DNA from: an uncultured Porphyromonadaceae bacterium | GTDB taxonomy: Bacteria; Bacteroidota; Bacteroidia; Bacteroidales; Muribaculaceae | NCBI GenBank assembly: GCA_900550395.1 | Contig: URSD01000015.1 | Location: 1-54,825, forward strand | Direction of reading: 5' to 3' | DNA length: 54,825 bases | Shown here: in pieces, positions 33,795-44,320 of the stretch | How positions within the stretch are numbered: position 1 is the first letter of the stretch | Layout of the letters: the number at the start of each line of letters is the position of its first letter | The notes under the pieces: generated by a model | Databases searched by the model: none | Told to the model about the DNA's origin: nothing | The model's input: the letters and a program-made list of their open reading frames with translations, nothing else | Made by a program: the position numbers and the translations under genes

Positions 33795-33900
33795 GGGATA
33801 TAAGATTCCGTAACCAATCTTCGCAAAAAACTTTTGAGCGAAAAATCAAAATTTATTGCGATTGACGCTATAAAAGTTTTGTAAATTCAAAAGTTATGCG

Positions 33901-33908
33901 TAATTTTG
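33901..33908 (+). promoter_or_regulatory. -7 box for rpsU
   Basis: TAATTTTG, 61 nt upstream of the rpsU start, leaving an A-rich leader. Confidence 0.6.
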
Positions 33909-33969
33909 CCCCGCTAAACGCAAAGCATACAGCTAAGAAAAACAAAAAATAAAAAAACGAAATAACAGT

Positions 33970-34161
33970 ATGATTATTGTACAAGTAAAAGAAGGCGAGA
34001 ACATCGAGCGCGCCCTTAAGAAATTCAAACGTAAATTTGAGCGCACCGGCGTCGTAAAGGAACTCCGCGCACGTCAGGCATTCCAGAAGCCCTCCGTCAC
34101 CAACCGCAAGAAGATGATGAAGGCTATCTACGTGCAGCAGCTTCGCGCCGTAGAGGAATAA
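33970..34161 (+). CDS. rpsU: Ribosomal protein bS21
   Basis: This 63-aa basic protein has the bS21 pattern: VQVKEGENIERALKKFKRKFERTGVVKELRAR, then KPSVTNRKKM. It is part of the small subunit near the anti-Shine-Dalgarno end of 16S rRNA; in Bacteroidota bS21 is linked to the weak use of Shine-Dalgarno sequences. It is a single gene with its own promoter. The 34162-34280 gap downstream holds a short T-rich tract and no other feature I can support. Confidence 0.95.
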   Translation: MIIVQVKEGENIERALKKFKRKFERTGVVKELRARQAFQKPSVTNRKKMMKAIYVQQLRAVEE

Positions 34162-34280
34162 GCCTCCGCTTTTTCTTTGCTTAGTCCGGCCGTTGAGGTC
34201 GGCGCAATAGCACGCATCGGCAGTGTGTTCAGCCCGTGGGGCAGGGATGCACTGCTTTGTTGTGTGCTGTTGCGTCGTTG

Positions 34281-35798
34281 TCAGTTCATGCGCAGCATGC
34301 TGTCGATGATGGTGCGGTCGTTGCTCAGGCGCGGCACCTTGCGCTGGCCGCCGAGCTTGCCGGTGGAGGCCAGCCAGTCGTCGAAGAGGCCCGGGCGGGC
34401 TGTTGTCAGCAGCGGCGGGTCGAGGAAGATGGTGCCGGAGCGTTTGGCCTGGTAGTCGCTGTTCTCGCAGCGCAGTTCCTCGTCGAGGCGCGCGGCGAAG
34501 GCGTCATTGCCCGCGGTCGGCGGCACGGCCCACTCTATGAGCCACTGATGGCGCCCGCGCGACGTGGCGGTGGCGAACACCGGCGCCGCCGTGTAGTTGA
34601 GCACCTGGGCGCCGCAGGCCGAGGCGGCGCGCGTGATGGCGCGGTCGGCGTTGTAGACCATCAGTTCCTCGCCGAAAGCGTTTATGAAAGAGCGTGTGCG
34701 TCCTGCGATGCGTATGCGCAGAGGGTCGGCGCTCACCACCATCACGGTGTCGCCTATCGAATAGCGCCACAGACCGTTCGGTGCAGTGATGACGAGCGCG
34801 TAGGTGCGGCCTTCCTCCACGTCCCACGGCGCCACGGCCTCGGGATAGCGCTCGCCGGTCTGGTCCAGCGGAATGAATTCATAGAACACGCCCGTGTCGA
34901 GCAGCAGGAGCATCGAGCCTGGCTCGTGCAGGTCCTGCACGGCGAAGAAACCCTCCGAGGCATTGTAGGTTTCGAGATAGTGCATGCGCGCAGGGTCGCA
35001 TATCGAGGCATACTGCTCGCGGTATGGCTCGAAGGATATGCCGCCGTGGAAGAACACCTCCAGATTGGGCCATATGTCGTGTACGCTGCCTGCGCCGCAG
35101 TGCTGCATGGCGCGGCGCAGCAACGTGAGGAACCACGACGGAACGCCCGAGATGTTGGTTACGTCCTGCCCCACGGCCGCCTCGATAAGTGCCGGTAGCT
35201 TCTCGTTCCAGTCGGCCATGAGGGCCACTTCCTTCGACGGCACGCGCAGCAGGTTGGCCGCGGGATTCATGGCGTCGATAAGGTTGGCCGAAAGGTCGCC
35301 CACGGTGACGCCCTCGGGCAGTTCCTCAAGCTCGTTGGCGAAACTGCCCCCGAGTATGAACGCCTTGCCGGCAAAGAGGCGGCTGGCCGGATTGAGATGC
35401 AGATAGTGGGCCACCACGTCGCGCGTACCGGCGTAGTGGTTGAGGCGCAGCGACGCGTCCGTCACGGGGATGAACTTGCTCTTGCCGTCGCTCGTGCCGC
35501 TGCTCTGGGCGAAGCGGTGGCAGCGTCCGGGCCACAGCACGTCGTGCTCGCCGCGCACCATGCGCATGATGTCGTCGCGCAGGTCGGGATATTCGGCCAC
35601 GGGTACCGCATGCCGGAAGCCCTCAACGGTACGAATGTAGGGGAAGCCGTAGCGGTGGCCCGCCTCGGTGGCGCGTGCGGTGTGCAGCAGGTGCATCAGC
35701 TGGCGGGTCTGCACCTGGCGTATGTTGCCCTGCCACGACTGAGCCGCCTTTACGCGCCGTGCGAATACCGGCCGAAGCAGTGGAGTGAGGTTTATCAT
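34281..35798 (-). CDS. GH3 auxin-responsive-promoter-like acyl-adenylating protein
   Basis: This 505-aa protein belongs to the GH3 family of the adenylate-forming superfamily. Visible marks are an ATP-site segment QSSGTSDGKSKFIP (about 108-121), the GGISFEPYREQY region, and YNASEGFFAVQ. Plant members conjugate amino acids to acyl acids such as auxin or jasmonate; the bacterial substrate is unknown. It follows sufS by only 3 nt on the same strand, so it is transcribed with the SUF operon. A metabolic link to Fe-S assembly is not obvious. Confidence 0.85.
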   Translation of the reverse strand: MINLTPLLRPVFARRVKAAQSWQGNIRQVQTRQLMHLLHTARATEAGHRYGFPYIRTVEGFRHAVPVAEYPDLRDDIMRMVRGEHDVLWPGRCHRFAQSSGTSDGKSKFIPVTDASLRLNHYAGTRDVVAHYLHLNPASRLFAGKAFILGGSFANELEELPEGVTVGDLSANLIDAMNPAANLLRVPSKEVALMADWNEKLPALIEAAVGQDVTNISGVPSWFLTLLRRAMQHCGAGSVHDIWPNLEVFFHGGISFEPYREQYASICDPARMHYLETYNASEGFFAVQDLHEPGSMLLLLDTGVFYEFIPLDQTGERYPEAVAPWDVEEGRTYALVITAPNGLWRYSIGDTVMVVSADPLRIRIAGRTRSFINAFGEELMVYNADRAITRAASACGAQVLNYTAAPVFATATSRGRHQWLIEWAVPPTAGNDAFAARLDEELRCENSDYQAKRSGTIFLDPPLLTTARPGLFDDWLASTGKLGGQRKVPRLSNDRTIIDSMLRMN

Positions 35799-35801
35799 AC
35801 T

Positions 35802-37040
35802 TTAAAGTCTGAAAATGCGGTGGATGCGGCGCAGGGCGTCGAGGAATGCGTCGACCTCGGCCTCGGTGTTGTAGGCGGCGAACGATGCGCGCGCCACGCC
35901 CGTGACGCCTAAGGTGTGCATCAGCGGCTGGGCGCAGTGGTGTCCCGTTCGTACGGCAATGCCCATCTGGTCTAGAAGCATGCCGATGTCGTAGGCCGAC
36001 GCCTCCTCGCCCATCAGGAAGCTGATGATGGCGCACTTGCCCGGCGCGTTGCCGAAGATGCGCACGCCCGGCATCGCCTCCATACCTTCGGTGGCGCGGC
36101 GCAGCAGCGCCTGCTCGTGGGCGGCGATGCGCTCTATGCCGGTGGCCTCCATCCAGTCGATGGCACGGTGCAGCGCGGCTATGCCTATGAAGTCGGGCGT
36201 GCCGGCCTCGAACTTGTAGGGCAGCTCGGCCCATGTGCTGTGGTCTATGTCCACGTGGCTTATCATCTCGCCGCCGCCCTGGTAGGGTGGCATCTTCTCG
36301 AGCAGCTCCCGGCGTCCGTAGAGTACGCCCGTGCCTGTGGGGCCGTACATCTTGTGGGCCGAGAACGCCACGAAGTCGGCGTCCCATTCGCGCACGTTGA
36401 TGCGCTCGTGAGCCACAGCCTGGGCGGCGTCCACCAGGACTACTGCGCCGACGCTGTGGGCCATGTCGACCATGCGCCGCACGGGGTTGACGGTGCCGAG
36501 CACATTGCTGGCGGCGGTGAATGCCACCACGCGCGTGCGCTCGCCCAGCAGGGCGGCGTAAGCGTCGAGGTCGAGTTCCGAGCTGCCCTCGCGCAGCGGC
36601 ACAGCCTTGAGCTTCAGGCCGTGGTGCTCGGCGGCGAGCTGCCACGGCACTATGTCGGAGTGGTGCTCCATGACGGTTACCACTATCTCGTCGCCCGGCC
36701 TCAGCAGGCTGCACCAGCTTGCCGCCGCGAGGTTTATGGCCTCGGTGGTGCCGCGCGTGAAGATGATTTCGTCGCTGCTTTCGGCACTGATGAAGTCGCG
36801 CACGCGGCGGCGCGTGGCCTCCTGCGCGTCGGTGGCTTCCTGCGAGAGCGTGTGTACGCCGCGGTGCACGTTGGCCTTGCGCATGGTGTATCCCTCGACT
36901 ATGGCGTCCACCACGCACTGCGGCGTCTGCGACGTGGCTGTGTTGTCGAGGTAGATCAGCGGCGCGTCGCCCTCGCCCGCGTGGCGGCGCAGGATGGGGA
37001 ACTGCCGGCGTATGGCTTCGGTATCGTAGGTCGTGCTCAT
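35802..37040 (-). CDS. sufS: Cysteine desulfurase SufS
   Basis: The protein is 412 aa from ATG 37040. That start is chosen because its ATGA overlaps the sufD stop; an ATG six codons upstream is open too. It is a PLP enzyme with Lys230 (SAHKMYGPTG) and the group II catalytic Cys region VRTGHHCAQPLM near residue 370. It releases sulfur from cysteine for cluster assembly on SufBCD. The usual partner SufE or SufU is not found in the window. Confidence 0.93.
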   Translation of the reverse strand: MSTTYDTEAIRRQFPILRRHAGEGDAPLIYLDNTATSQTPQCVVDAIVEGYTMRKANVHRGVHTLSQEATDAQEATRRRVRDFISAESSDEIIFTRGTTEAINLAAASWCSLLRPGDEIVVTVMEHHSDIVPWQLAAEHHGLKLKAVPLREGSSELDLDAYAALLGERTRVVAFTAASNVLGTVNPVRRMVDMAHSVGAVVLVDAAQAVAHERINVREWDADFVAFSAHKMYGPTGTGVLYGRRELLEKMPPYQGGGEMISHVDIDHSTWAELPYKFEAGTPDFIGIAALHRAIDWMEATGIERIAAHEQALLRRATEGMEAMPGVRIFGNAPGKCAIISFLMGEEASAYDIGMLLDQMGIAVRTGHHCAQPLMHTLGVTGVARASFAAYNTEAEVDAFLDALRRIHRIFRL

Positions 37041-38410
37041 TGCTGTGGGGGCGTACATGTCGCCGAGCAGTCGGCGCAGGTGCTGTGGTGGCCGCAGAGG
37101 CGGCGCTCCACGAGCATGCGCAGGCGGTCGTGCAGCGAGGGTATGGTGATGGTGTCGATGACGTCGGCCATGAATGCCTGCATGAGCATCATGCGGGCCT
37201 CGTCCTCAGGGATGCCGCGCGAGCGCATGTAGAAGAGGGCGTTGGCGTCCAGCTGGCCCGTGGTGGCGCCGTGGCCGCACTTCACCTCGTCGCAGTAGAT
37301 TTCGAGTTGCGGCTCGGTGTGCATGGTCGCGCGGTCGCTCGCCAGCAGGTTGCGGTTGGTCTGGTAGGCGTCGGTGAAGGCGGCGCCGTGGTCCACGCGC
37401 ACCAGCCCGCGGAAGGCTCCGGACGCGTCGTCGTCGAGAATGTATTTGAACAGTTGCGTGCTGCGGCAGTGCGGGGCGTGGTGCAGCACCAGGGTGTCGT
37501 TGTCGCAGTGCTGTGCGCCGGAGGCTATCACCATGCCGGCCATGTCGACGCTCGCGTCGGCGCCGTTGAGGTCCACGCGGTAGCTGTTGCGCGTGTGGCC
37601 GCCCGAGAGCGTGGTGCCGTTGGCGTTCAGGCGCGAGCCGGAGGCGAGGGAGGCGAACAGCGAGCCCACGCGCGACGTGCGCGCCGTGGAAGCCTCTATA
37701 TGGCAGTAGTCCAGCTGCGCGCCTTCCGCAAGGAATATCTCTGTCACTTCCGACGACAGATAGTCCACATCGGCGCGCTGCGAATGGTCACACACGAGGA
37801 GCGACGCCCGCGCGCCGGCTTCCAGCACCACGAGCAGGCGCCGCGCGGCCATCGAAGGCACGCCGGCGTTGAAGATGCTGATGATCTGCAGGGGCTTCTC
37901 GCACACGGTGTCTGCGGCCACGTGCAACAGCACGCCGTCCTGCATCAGCAGCGTGTTGAGCTGTGCGGCGGCGTCGCCCTCGCGGGAGAGCGCGCCGAGG
38001 TGTCCTTCCACGAGCTCCGGCGCCTTGCGGGCGGCCTCGGCGAGGCTCATGAGGGTCACTCCTGCGGGCAGATTGCGCAGCAGCGGGGCCGTGGGGCGGA
38101 ACTCGTCGCCCACGACCACGCCCGTCAGCGTGCTGATGTTCGGTACGCCGCAGCGCAGCGAGGCGGCCACGTCGACGGGTGCGGGCACACGCATGATGTT
38201 TATGCCGTAGTCGGGGGCGAACAGCTCCTCGACGTCGGTGCGGGCATAGCCCTCGTCGCCCTTGCGCGGCAGGCGTCCGGCGCGTTCCAGGGCTTCGCGC
38301 GCCGCGGGACGCAGCGCGTTGAGCAACGCCGGGGCGTGGCTGTCGATGTCGTGGCGGTGGGCGTCGTAGAGCCCAGTGTATTGCCCGAGGGCCTTACTGA
38401 TGCTGTTCAT
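37037..38410 (-). CDS. sufD: Fe-S assembly protein SufD
   Basis: This 457-aa beta-helix protein belongs to the SufB/SufD family. Typical features are the C-terminal stretch ...DEVKCGHGATTGQLDANALFYMRSRGIPEDEARMMLMQAF. It pairs with SufB and SufC in the scaffold complex and is needed for iron entry. It overlaps sufC by 17 nt and sufS by 4 nt, so the cluster is tightly coupled. The N-terminal about 150 residues are diverged, as is normal for SufD. Confidence 0.93.
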   Translation of the reverse strand: MNSISKALGQYTGLYDAHRHDIDSHAPALLNALRPAAREALERAGRLPRKGDEGYARTDVEELFAPDYGINIMRVPAPVDVAASLRCGVPNISTLTGVVVGDEFRPTAPLLRNLPAGVTLMSLAEAARKAPELVEGHLGALSREGDAAAQLNTLLMQDGVLLHVAADTVCEKPLQIISIFNAGVPSMAARRLLVVLEAGARASLLVCDHSQRADVDYLSSEVTEIFLAEGAQLDYCHIEASTARTSRVGSLFASLASGSRLNANGTTLSGGHTRNSYRVDLNGADASVDMAGMVIASGAQHCDNDTLVLHHAPHCRSTQLFKYILDDDASGAFRGLVRVDHGAAFTDAYQTNRNLLASDRATMHTEPQLEIYCDEVKCGHGATTGQLDANALFYMRSRGIPEDEARMMLMQAFMADVIDTITIPSLHDRLRMLVERRLCGHHSTCADCSATCTPPQQ

Positions 38411-39170
38411 TGTCGACCTGTTGTTTTATCCAGTCGTAGCCTTTTTCTTCAAGCTCGAGAGCCAGCTCCGGGGCGCCGCTGTAGACGATGCGCCCTTTGT
38501 AGAGGATGTGCACGAAGTCGGGCCGTATGTAGTCGAGCAGGCGCTGGTAGTGGGTGATGACGATGGTGGCGTTCTGCGAGGTCTTGAGTTTGTTGACGCC
38601 TCCGGCCACGATGCGCAGCGCGTCGATGTCCAGGCCGGAGTCGGTCTCGTCCAGGATGCTGAGGCACGGCTCCAGCATCGCCATCTGGAAGATTTCGTTG
38701 CGTTTTTTCTCGCCGCCGCTGAAGCCCTCGTTGACCGAGCGCGAGGCCAGCTTGTTGTCGAGCTCAACTATGGCGCGCTTCTGGCGCATCAGCTTCAGGA
38801 ACTCGCTGGCCGAGAGCGCGGGCTCGTGCAGGTAGGCGCGCTTGGCGTTCACGGCGGCACGCATGAAGTTCACCATCGACACGCCGGGTATCTCCACCGG
38901 ATACTGGAAGGAGAGGAACAGGCCCTCGTGCGACCGGTCTTCCGGCGACAGGTCGAGCAGTTCCTTGCCGCGGAAGATGGCCGAGCCGCCCGTCACGGTG
39001 TAGCGCGGGTCGCCGGCCAGCACTCCGCTGAGGGTGCTTTTGCCCGAGCCGTTGGGCCCCATGATGGCGTGTACCTCGCCCGGGCGGATGGTGAGGTTGA
39101 TGCCCTTGAGTATCTCGCGTCCGTCTATGGCGGCGTGCAGGTCGTTGACCTGAAGAAGTATATCGTTCAT
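38394..39170 (-). CDS. sufC: Fe-S assembly ATPase SufC
   Basis: This 258-aa ABC-type soluble ATPase has Walker A GPNGSGKST (38-46), the signature FSGGEKKRNE and the Walker B LSILDETDSGLD. It drives conformational change in the SufBCD scaffold. The gap to sufB (39171-39231) contains a single copy of a repeat word also present at 16.5 kb. Confidence 0.95.
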   Translation of the reverse strand: MNDILLQVNDLHAAIDGREILKGINLTIRPGEVHAIMGPNGSGKSTLSGVLAGDPRYTVTGGSAIFRGKELLDLSPEDRSHEGLFLSFQYPVEIPGVSMVNFMRAAVNAKRAYLHEPALSASEFLKLMRQKRAIVELDNKLASRSVNEGFSGGEKKRNEIFQMAMLEPCLSILDETDSGLDIDALRIVAGGVNKLKTSQNATIVITHYQRLLDYIRPDFVHILYKGRIVYSGAPELALELEEKGYDWIKQQVDNEQHQ

Positions 39171-39172
39171 TT

Positions 39173-39215
39173 TGAGTTTATAGTGTATAGTTTATAGGTA
39201 AGAGGGGAGGGGGTG
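39173..39215. repeat. Solo arm of the 16.5-kb repeat family
   Basis: GAGTTTATAG, ATAGGTAAGAGGGG and a G-rich end follow the same order as the left arm of the element at 16481-16516. No matching inverted arm lies nearby. Confidence 0.4.
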
Positions 39216-39231
39216 CTTTGCCTCTGTCCCT

Positions 39232-40695
<1,464 letters not shown>

Positions 40696-40709
40696 AAGGA
40701 TATAACGAA

Positions 40710-41210
40710 TTATTCAGCTTGTGGGTTTTCATGCGAATGCGTTCTGATGTAGCCGCATACTTCCGGTGCTATCTTCAGCACATAGGCGCGCCCCGGGTGG
40801 GCCTTGGTGTCGGTGAGGTCGCTGTCCGGAGCCACCACAGCCCAGATGTTCAGCGCCACGCTGAGCAGGAGAGTCCACAGGCATGCCTTGAACATGGCGC
40901 CGGCTCCGCGGTCCAGGATGCCCAGATGCACGCCGTGCACCACGCCGCGCACCAGATGCGCTATCAGCAGCACTCCGAAGTAGAACACCAGAAATACCGC
41001 GGCATAGCCCAGCGCGGTGTCGCCGGTGGACGGTGCCTTGTCGCCCGCGGCGCCTATCCAGTGCGCCGCCTCCGTGCCGAACATGCGGCATGCCACGACG
41101 CCGGCCACCAGGGCTGCTATCTGCCCGGCCTGCGCGATGATTCCCTTGCGGAAGCCCAGCACGGCCGCCACGCCGACTACAATGATTACCAGAAGATTGA
41201 AAGCATTCAT
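40710..41210 (-). CDS. cvpA: CvpA-family membrane protein
   Basis: The protein is 166 aa from ATG 41210. It has four hydrophobic helices (LLVIIVVGVAAVLGFRKGIIAQAG as the first two, later YAAVFLVFYFGVLLIAHLV) in the CvpA/colicin V production pattern. Family roles are unsettled, from colicin V export to envelope maintenance. Transcribed from the -7 box at 41232, it leads the SUF operon. Confidence 0.8.
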   Translation of the reverse strand: MNAFNLLVIIVVGVAAVLGFRKGIIAQAGQIAALVAGVVACRMFGTEAAHWIGAAGDKAPSTGDTALGYAAVFLVFYFGVLLIAHLVRGVVHGVHLGILDRGAGAMFKACLWTLLLSVALNIWAVVAPDSDLTDTKAHPGRAYVLKIAPEVCGYIRTHSHENPQAE

Positions 41211-41231
41211 ATCGCAATGTTTTTCCGACTG

Positions 41232-41239
41232 CAAAATTA
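41232..41239 (-). promoter_or_regulatory. -7 box for cvpA and the suf operon
   Basis: Minus-strand TAATTTTG, 21 nt upstream of the cvpA start. It is the likely main promoter for cvpA-sufBCDS-GH3. Confidence 0.6.
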
Positions 41240-41304
41240 ACAAAAATTACGCACACACCAAAGGCGCCGCAACTATTCAGCGATGTTGACATTTTGTCTA
41301 CAAA

Positions 41305-41464
41305 TGTGTGGTGTGTTTCTACATAGGTACGATCTACCTGAAGCCTGCCGACATCGGGAGCCCGCGGAGCGTGGCGGGCAGTCAAGTGTGTGGTGTGTTT
41401 CTACATAGGAACAATCTACCTGAAGCCTGCCGACATCGGGAGCCCGCGGAGCGTGGCGGGCAGT
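41305..41464. repeat. Tandem 78-bp repeats with REP-like hairpin
   Basis: Two near-identical 78-bp units (41305-41382 and 41387-41464) differ at a few bases near TAGGTACGAT/TAGGAACAAT. Each ends in a GC hairpin GCCCGC-GGAGCGTG-GCGGGC (41360-41379 and 41442-41461). The second unit runs into the left arm of the transposase element. Confidence 0.75.
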
Positions 41465-42224
41465 TTTCAGCCCATGCGTGAGGAGGCGAAGCCGACGAGC
41501 CATGGGTCAGGAGTCCTCCCCCTCTCACGCGCCGAGCTCCGGCAGGAAGCGACAGCGCGTGTTTGCGGACCTTGGTCCCGGCCGACTATAAAAGGTCATT
41601 CGGATGGTACCCCAGAGACCATAATTCACCCATGGCCTTAAGCTCATCTACAAACGGGCGCTTCCTGTGATGCTCAGGCTGCGCGTTGATGTAATCGGTC
41701 ACCTGTCCGATGGCACTCGGCGATATGGTGGATGCATAGTAGCCCTGTCCCCAGGCTTTAAACTGAGGGCAATTGTCTTTTAGCCAATAATTGGTGCGGG
41801 CTTTCAGCGAGGCCATCAATGAGGATAAAGCTGTTTCTGATGAAAGTCTCAAAAGCATGTGGACATGGTCGTCGACGCTGTTCACGACAAATACAGGACA
41901 GCGATATTCCTCGGCGATGGAAACAATTGTCGCATGAAACTTCGCACGGTCAAAATTACGGAGCACCGGTTCGCGGTTTTTCGTAGAAAACACGATGTGG
42001 TACAGTGCAAATACTTTGCTCATGGTATTGGAGATTTTGATGCAAAAATAATTATTACGGCTGACCCGGGCAAATGTGGATTTCCCGGACCAAGGTCCGT
42101 AAGCACGCGCTGTCGCTTCCTGCCGGAGCTCGGCGCGTGAGGATGATGGTGTGCTGTCCCATGGCTCGTCGGCGGCGCCTCCTCACGCATGGGCTGAAAA
42201 CTGCCCGCCACGCTCCGCGGGCTT
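41440..42224. mobile_element. Y1-transposase element with about 140-bp inverted arms
   Basis: The left arm (about 41440-41579) and right arm (about 42089-42224) are long inverted copies with a few changes, each with the GCCCGC/GCGGGC hairpin at its outer end (42203-42222 on the right). Between them is one HUH transposase gene. Classical IS200 elements have short subterminal hairpins, while RAYT genes lie between REP-type hairpins; this element shows the second style on an unusual scale. Confidence 0.65.
41586..42023 (-). CDS. Y1 (HUH) transposase, IS200/RAYT-like
   Basis: This 145-aa protein has the HUH motif VDDHVHMLL (histidines at about 53 and 55) and a helix with the catalytic Tyr in VTDYINAQPEHH near residue 110, as in TnpA of the IS200/IS605 family and in REP-associated transposases. 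The N-terminal YHIVFSTKNREPVL is typical of the Bacteroidota branch. It appears complete. The long inverted arms with REP-like hairpins suggest a domesticated or REP-spreading role, which is inference. Confidence 0.85.
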   Translation of the reverse strand: MSKVFALYHIVFSTKNREPVLRNFDRAKFHATIVSIAEEYRCPVFVVNSVDDHVHMLLRLSSETALSSLMASLKARTNYWLKDNCPQFKAWGQGYYASTISPSAIGQVTDYINAQPEHHRKRPFVDELKAMGELWSLGYHPNDLL

Positions 42225-42343
42225 CCGTAAATTGTCACTGTTAGCTATAAAAGCGATTCGCCGAATAGTCATTCAGATACATTATAACTATTAATTAATG
42301 TTAAATCAAAGCGTAATGTAATAAGGAACTTCCGTTTTGTTTC

Positions 42344-42351
42344 TATTTTTG
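42344..42351 (+). promoter_or_regulatory. -7 box for the phosphotransferase-like gene
   Basis: TATTTTTG lies 37 nt upstream of ATG 42389 and supports that ATG as the natural start. Confidence 0.5.
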
Positions 42352-42388
42352 TAACAAATAAAAAATATAAATAAAATAATAAAGCGAA

Positions 42389-44285
42389 ATGGCGTTTACG
42401 AAAGTTTTTGATATATATATATATATATATATATATCAGCGTTTTAGGTAAGATTGCGGATGCAGGCGATATTTTGAATCGCTGTATCAGGAAGCTCTCA
42501 GATACCGGCGCCTCCTCTGCGGAGGAGGCAAACACATCTGAACGTGGTGGCGGGAAGACCGGCCCCTTAGCGATCCGGTTCATCGCATATACGTCCCTTG
42601 CTGCGGTGCTGTATTTGACATTCGAGTTGTTTGTCCATCTGCTGAATTTTAATAATTTGGATTATCTGAGCATGCATCTCAGGCGTGTGGCGGATGCCTT
42701 GATTTTGGCACTTCCTGTCTGGTTTGTCTGCCGAAAATGGCCTTTGTTTGTTTGGATTGGACTACTGATGCTATATCTTAATGCGAATCTGGTCTATTAT
42801 CGGTATTATGATGAATTGATCCCGTTTTCGTCGTTCAGATTGGTTGGAAATCTTGACGGTATAGGCGACAGCATCTTGTTGGGCATAGGATGGGGAAATC
42901 TTTTCTTGCTGATTCTCCCGTTGTTATGGTGCGTTTGGTTTGGAGTCTTCAGGATTGGTCCAAAGATGCGGGACAGAGGACGCAACAGTCGCAGTCGCAG
43001 GCTTTTGTCGGCAGGACTTTTCTTCATGATAGGGACGGCTATAATTCTTCCTTCATATCTTGTGGGAAATAAGGATGATTACTCGCGTCCGTGGAGGTTG
43101 TTTCAATTTGAGCCGCTGCGCGCTTACCGACAGTTTGGTTTGATAAATTTTTGGATTTATCAAACTTCCAAACTACAGGGTGTCAGCGGTGAGGATGAGG
43201 CGTCTGCACGTGTCATGGTGAATGATATGATGGCAGAGTGGAAAGAACTTGCTCCCTTAATACCGTCGGAAGATAAAAACTTGATAATAATTTTAGTGGA
43301 GTCTTTGGGGAGTTGGCCGATTGGGCTTGAGGTGGAAGGCGAAAAAGTCACGCCACGGCTTGACCAAATTATAGCCTCGGATTCGACGGTCTTTATGTCG
43401 AAAGTTGTTCCTCAGGTTAAGCACGGACGTTCCTCAGATGCACAATTGATGATAAACACAGGTCTGCTTCCATTGACTGACGGAGCTGCTTCAAGCCTTT
43501 ATGCCTTCAATTCTTATCCGGCTTTGGCTAAGGCTCTGAAACAGAAGGGATACGGATCGTCGCTTTACATCTGCGATAGTAAAAAATACTGGAATCAGGG
43601 AGCAACAGCGGTAGCCTATGGTATTGAACGCGTATATGATGAACTTGCGTCACAGAAGAAGGAACTGTCAAACGGGGACTTGTTTAGAAAGTCTTTTCAG
43701 GAAATTCGTAAGCAGAAGCAGCCGTTCTATTCCATGCTTGTCACTATGTCGGGGCACGACCCTATACGCGGCAAGCTGAAAAGTAAATTCCATAACATGG
43801 ACTTCGCAACAGAGGATGCGCGCAACATAGCCGCTATTGTAAACTATACGGATTCCTGCATTGGTGCGTTTGTTGATGACCTGAAGGTCTCCGGACTATA
43901 TGACAACAGCATAATTGTCGTGACCGGCGACCATGATGGTGTCGGTCGCAACAGGTTTGACGGCCGTGAGCAGGGGACGGTAGAAGACCGCTATATTCCT
44001 TTCATCGTCATAAATGTGCCCGACGGTCTTAATGCAGACGAAAATGCCATAATGGGTCAGTCGGACATATACCCGTCGTTGCTTGATATGCTGGGTGTCT
44101 CAGCTTATCACTGGCGAGGAGTGGGAGAAAGCATATTCCGGCCACGAGAAAGCGGTGCCATCTGCCGCGATATGTCGTCGGCAGGGGAGATGACTCAGGA
44201 AACTACGGTACGGCGGCGCTACGCCTGGACTCTTTCCGATATTCTCATACGTATGGGATGGTTCGGCGACGAGAATCAGAAGTGA
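42389..44285 (+). CDS. LtaS/EptA-like membrane phosphotransferase, possibly phase-variable
   Basis: Five hydrophobic helices (about the first 215 residues, from SLAAVLYLTFELFV to FFMIGTAIILPSYLV) are followed by an alkaline-phosphatase-superfamily domain. That domain has ILVESLGSW (metal Glu), KHGRSSDAQ (Ser where LtaS has its catalytic Thr), TMSGHDP, and VTGDHDG. It would move a phosphoglycerol or phosphoethanolamine group onto an envelope glycan or lipid. ATG 42389 reads MAFTKVFD, runs through the (AT)13 tract, and ends after 20 codons. The long frame (625 aa) begins only at a TTG (42408) abutting the tract. One more AT unit, or two fewer, joins them. As drawn the gene is probably off or weakly translated. 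Confidence 0.75.
42411..42436. repeat. (AT)13 microsatellite at the 5' end of the phosphotransferase gene
   Basis: Thirteen uninterrupted AT units. The tract is translated as alternating Ile-Tyr in either relevant frame, so length changes shift frame without creating a stop inside it. Slipped-strand mispairing at such repeats is a known phase-variation mechanism. Confidence 0.9.
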
Positions 44286-44320
44286 AGATGCTATAGCAAT
44301 ATCTGCAATAGTTACCGGTG

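Noticed and set aside
41305..41464. CRISPR array
   Set aside because: Only two 78-bp units with a 4-bp gap, no spacers and no cas genes; better read as tandem duplication with a REP-like hairpin.
42269..42583. 104-aa minus-strand ORF over the AT tract
   Set aside because: Low-complexity product across a promoter and microsatellite; no start context.
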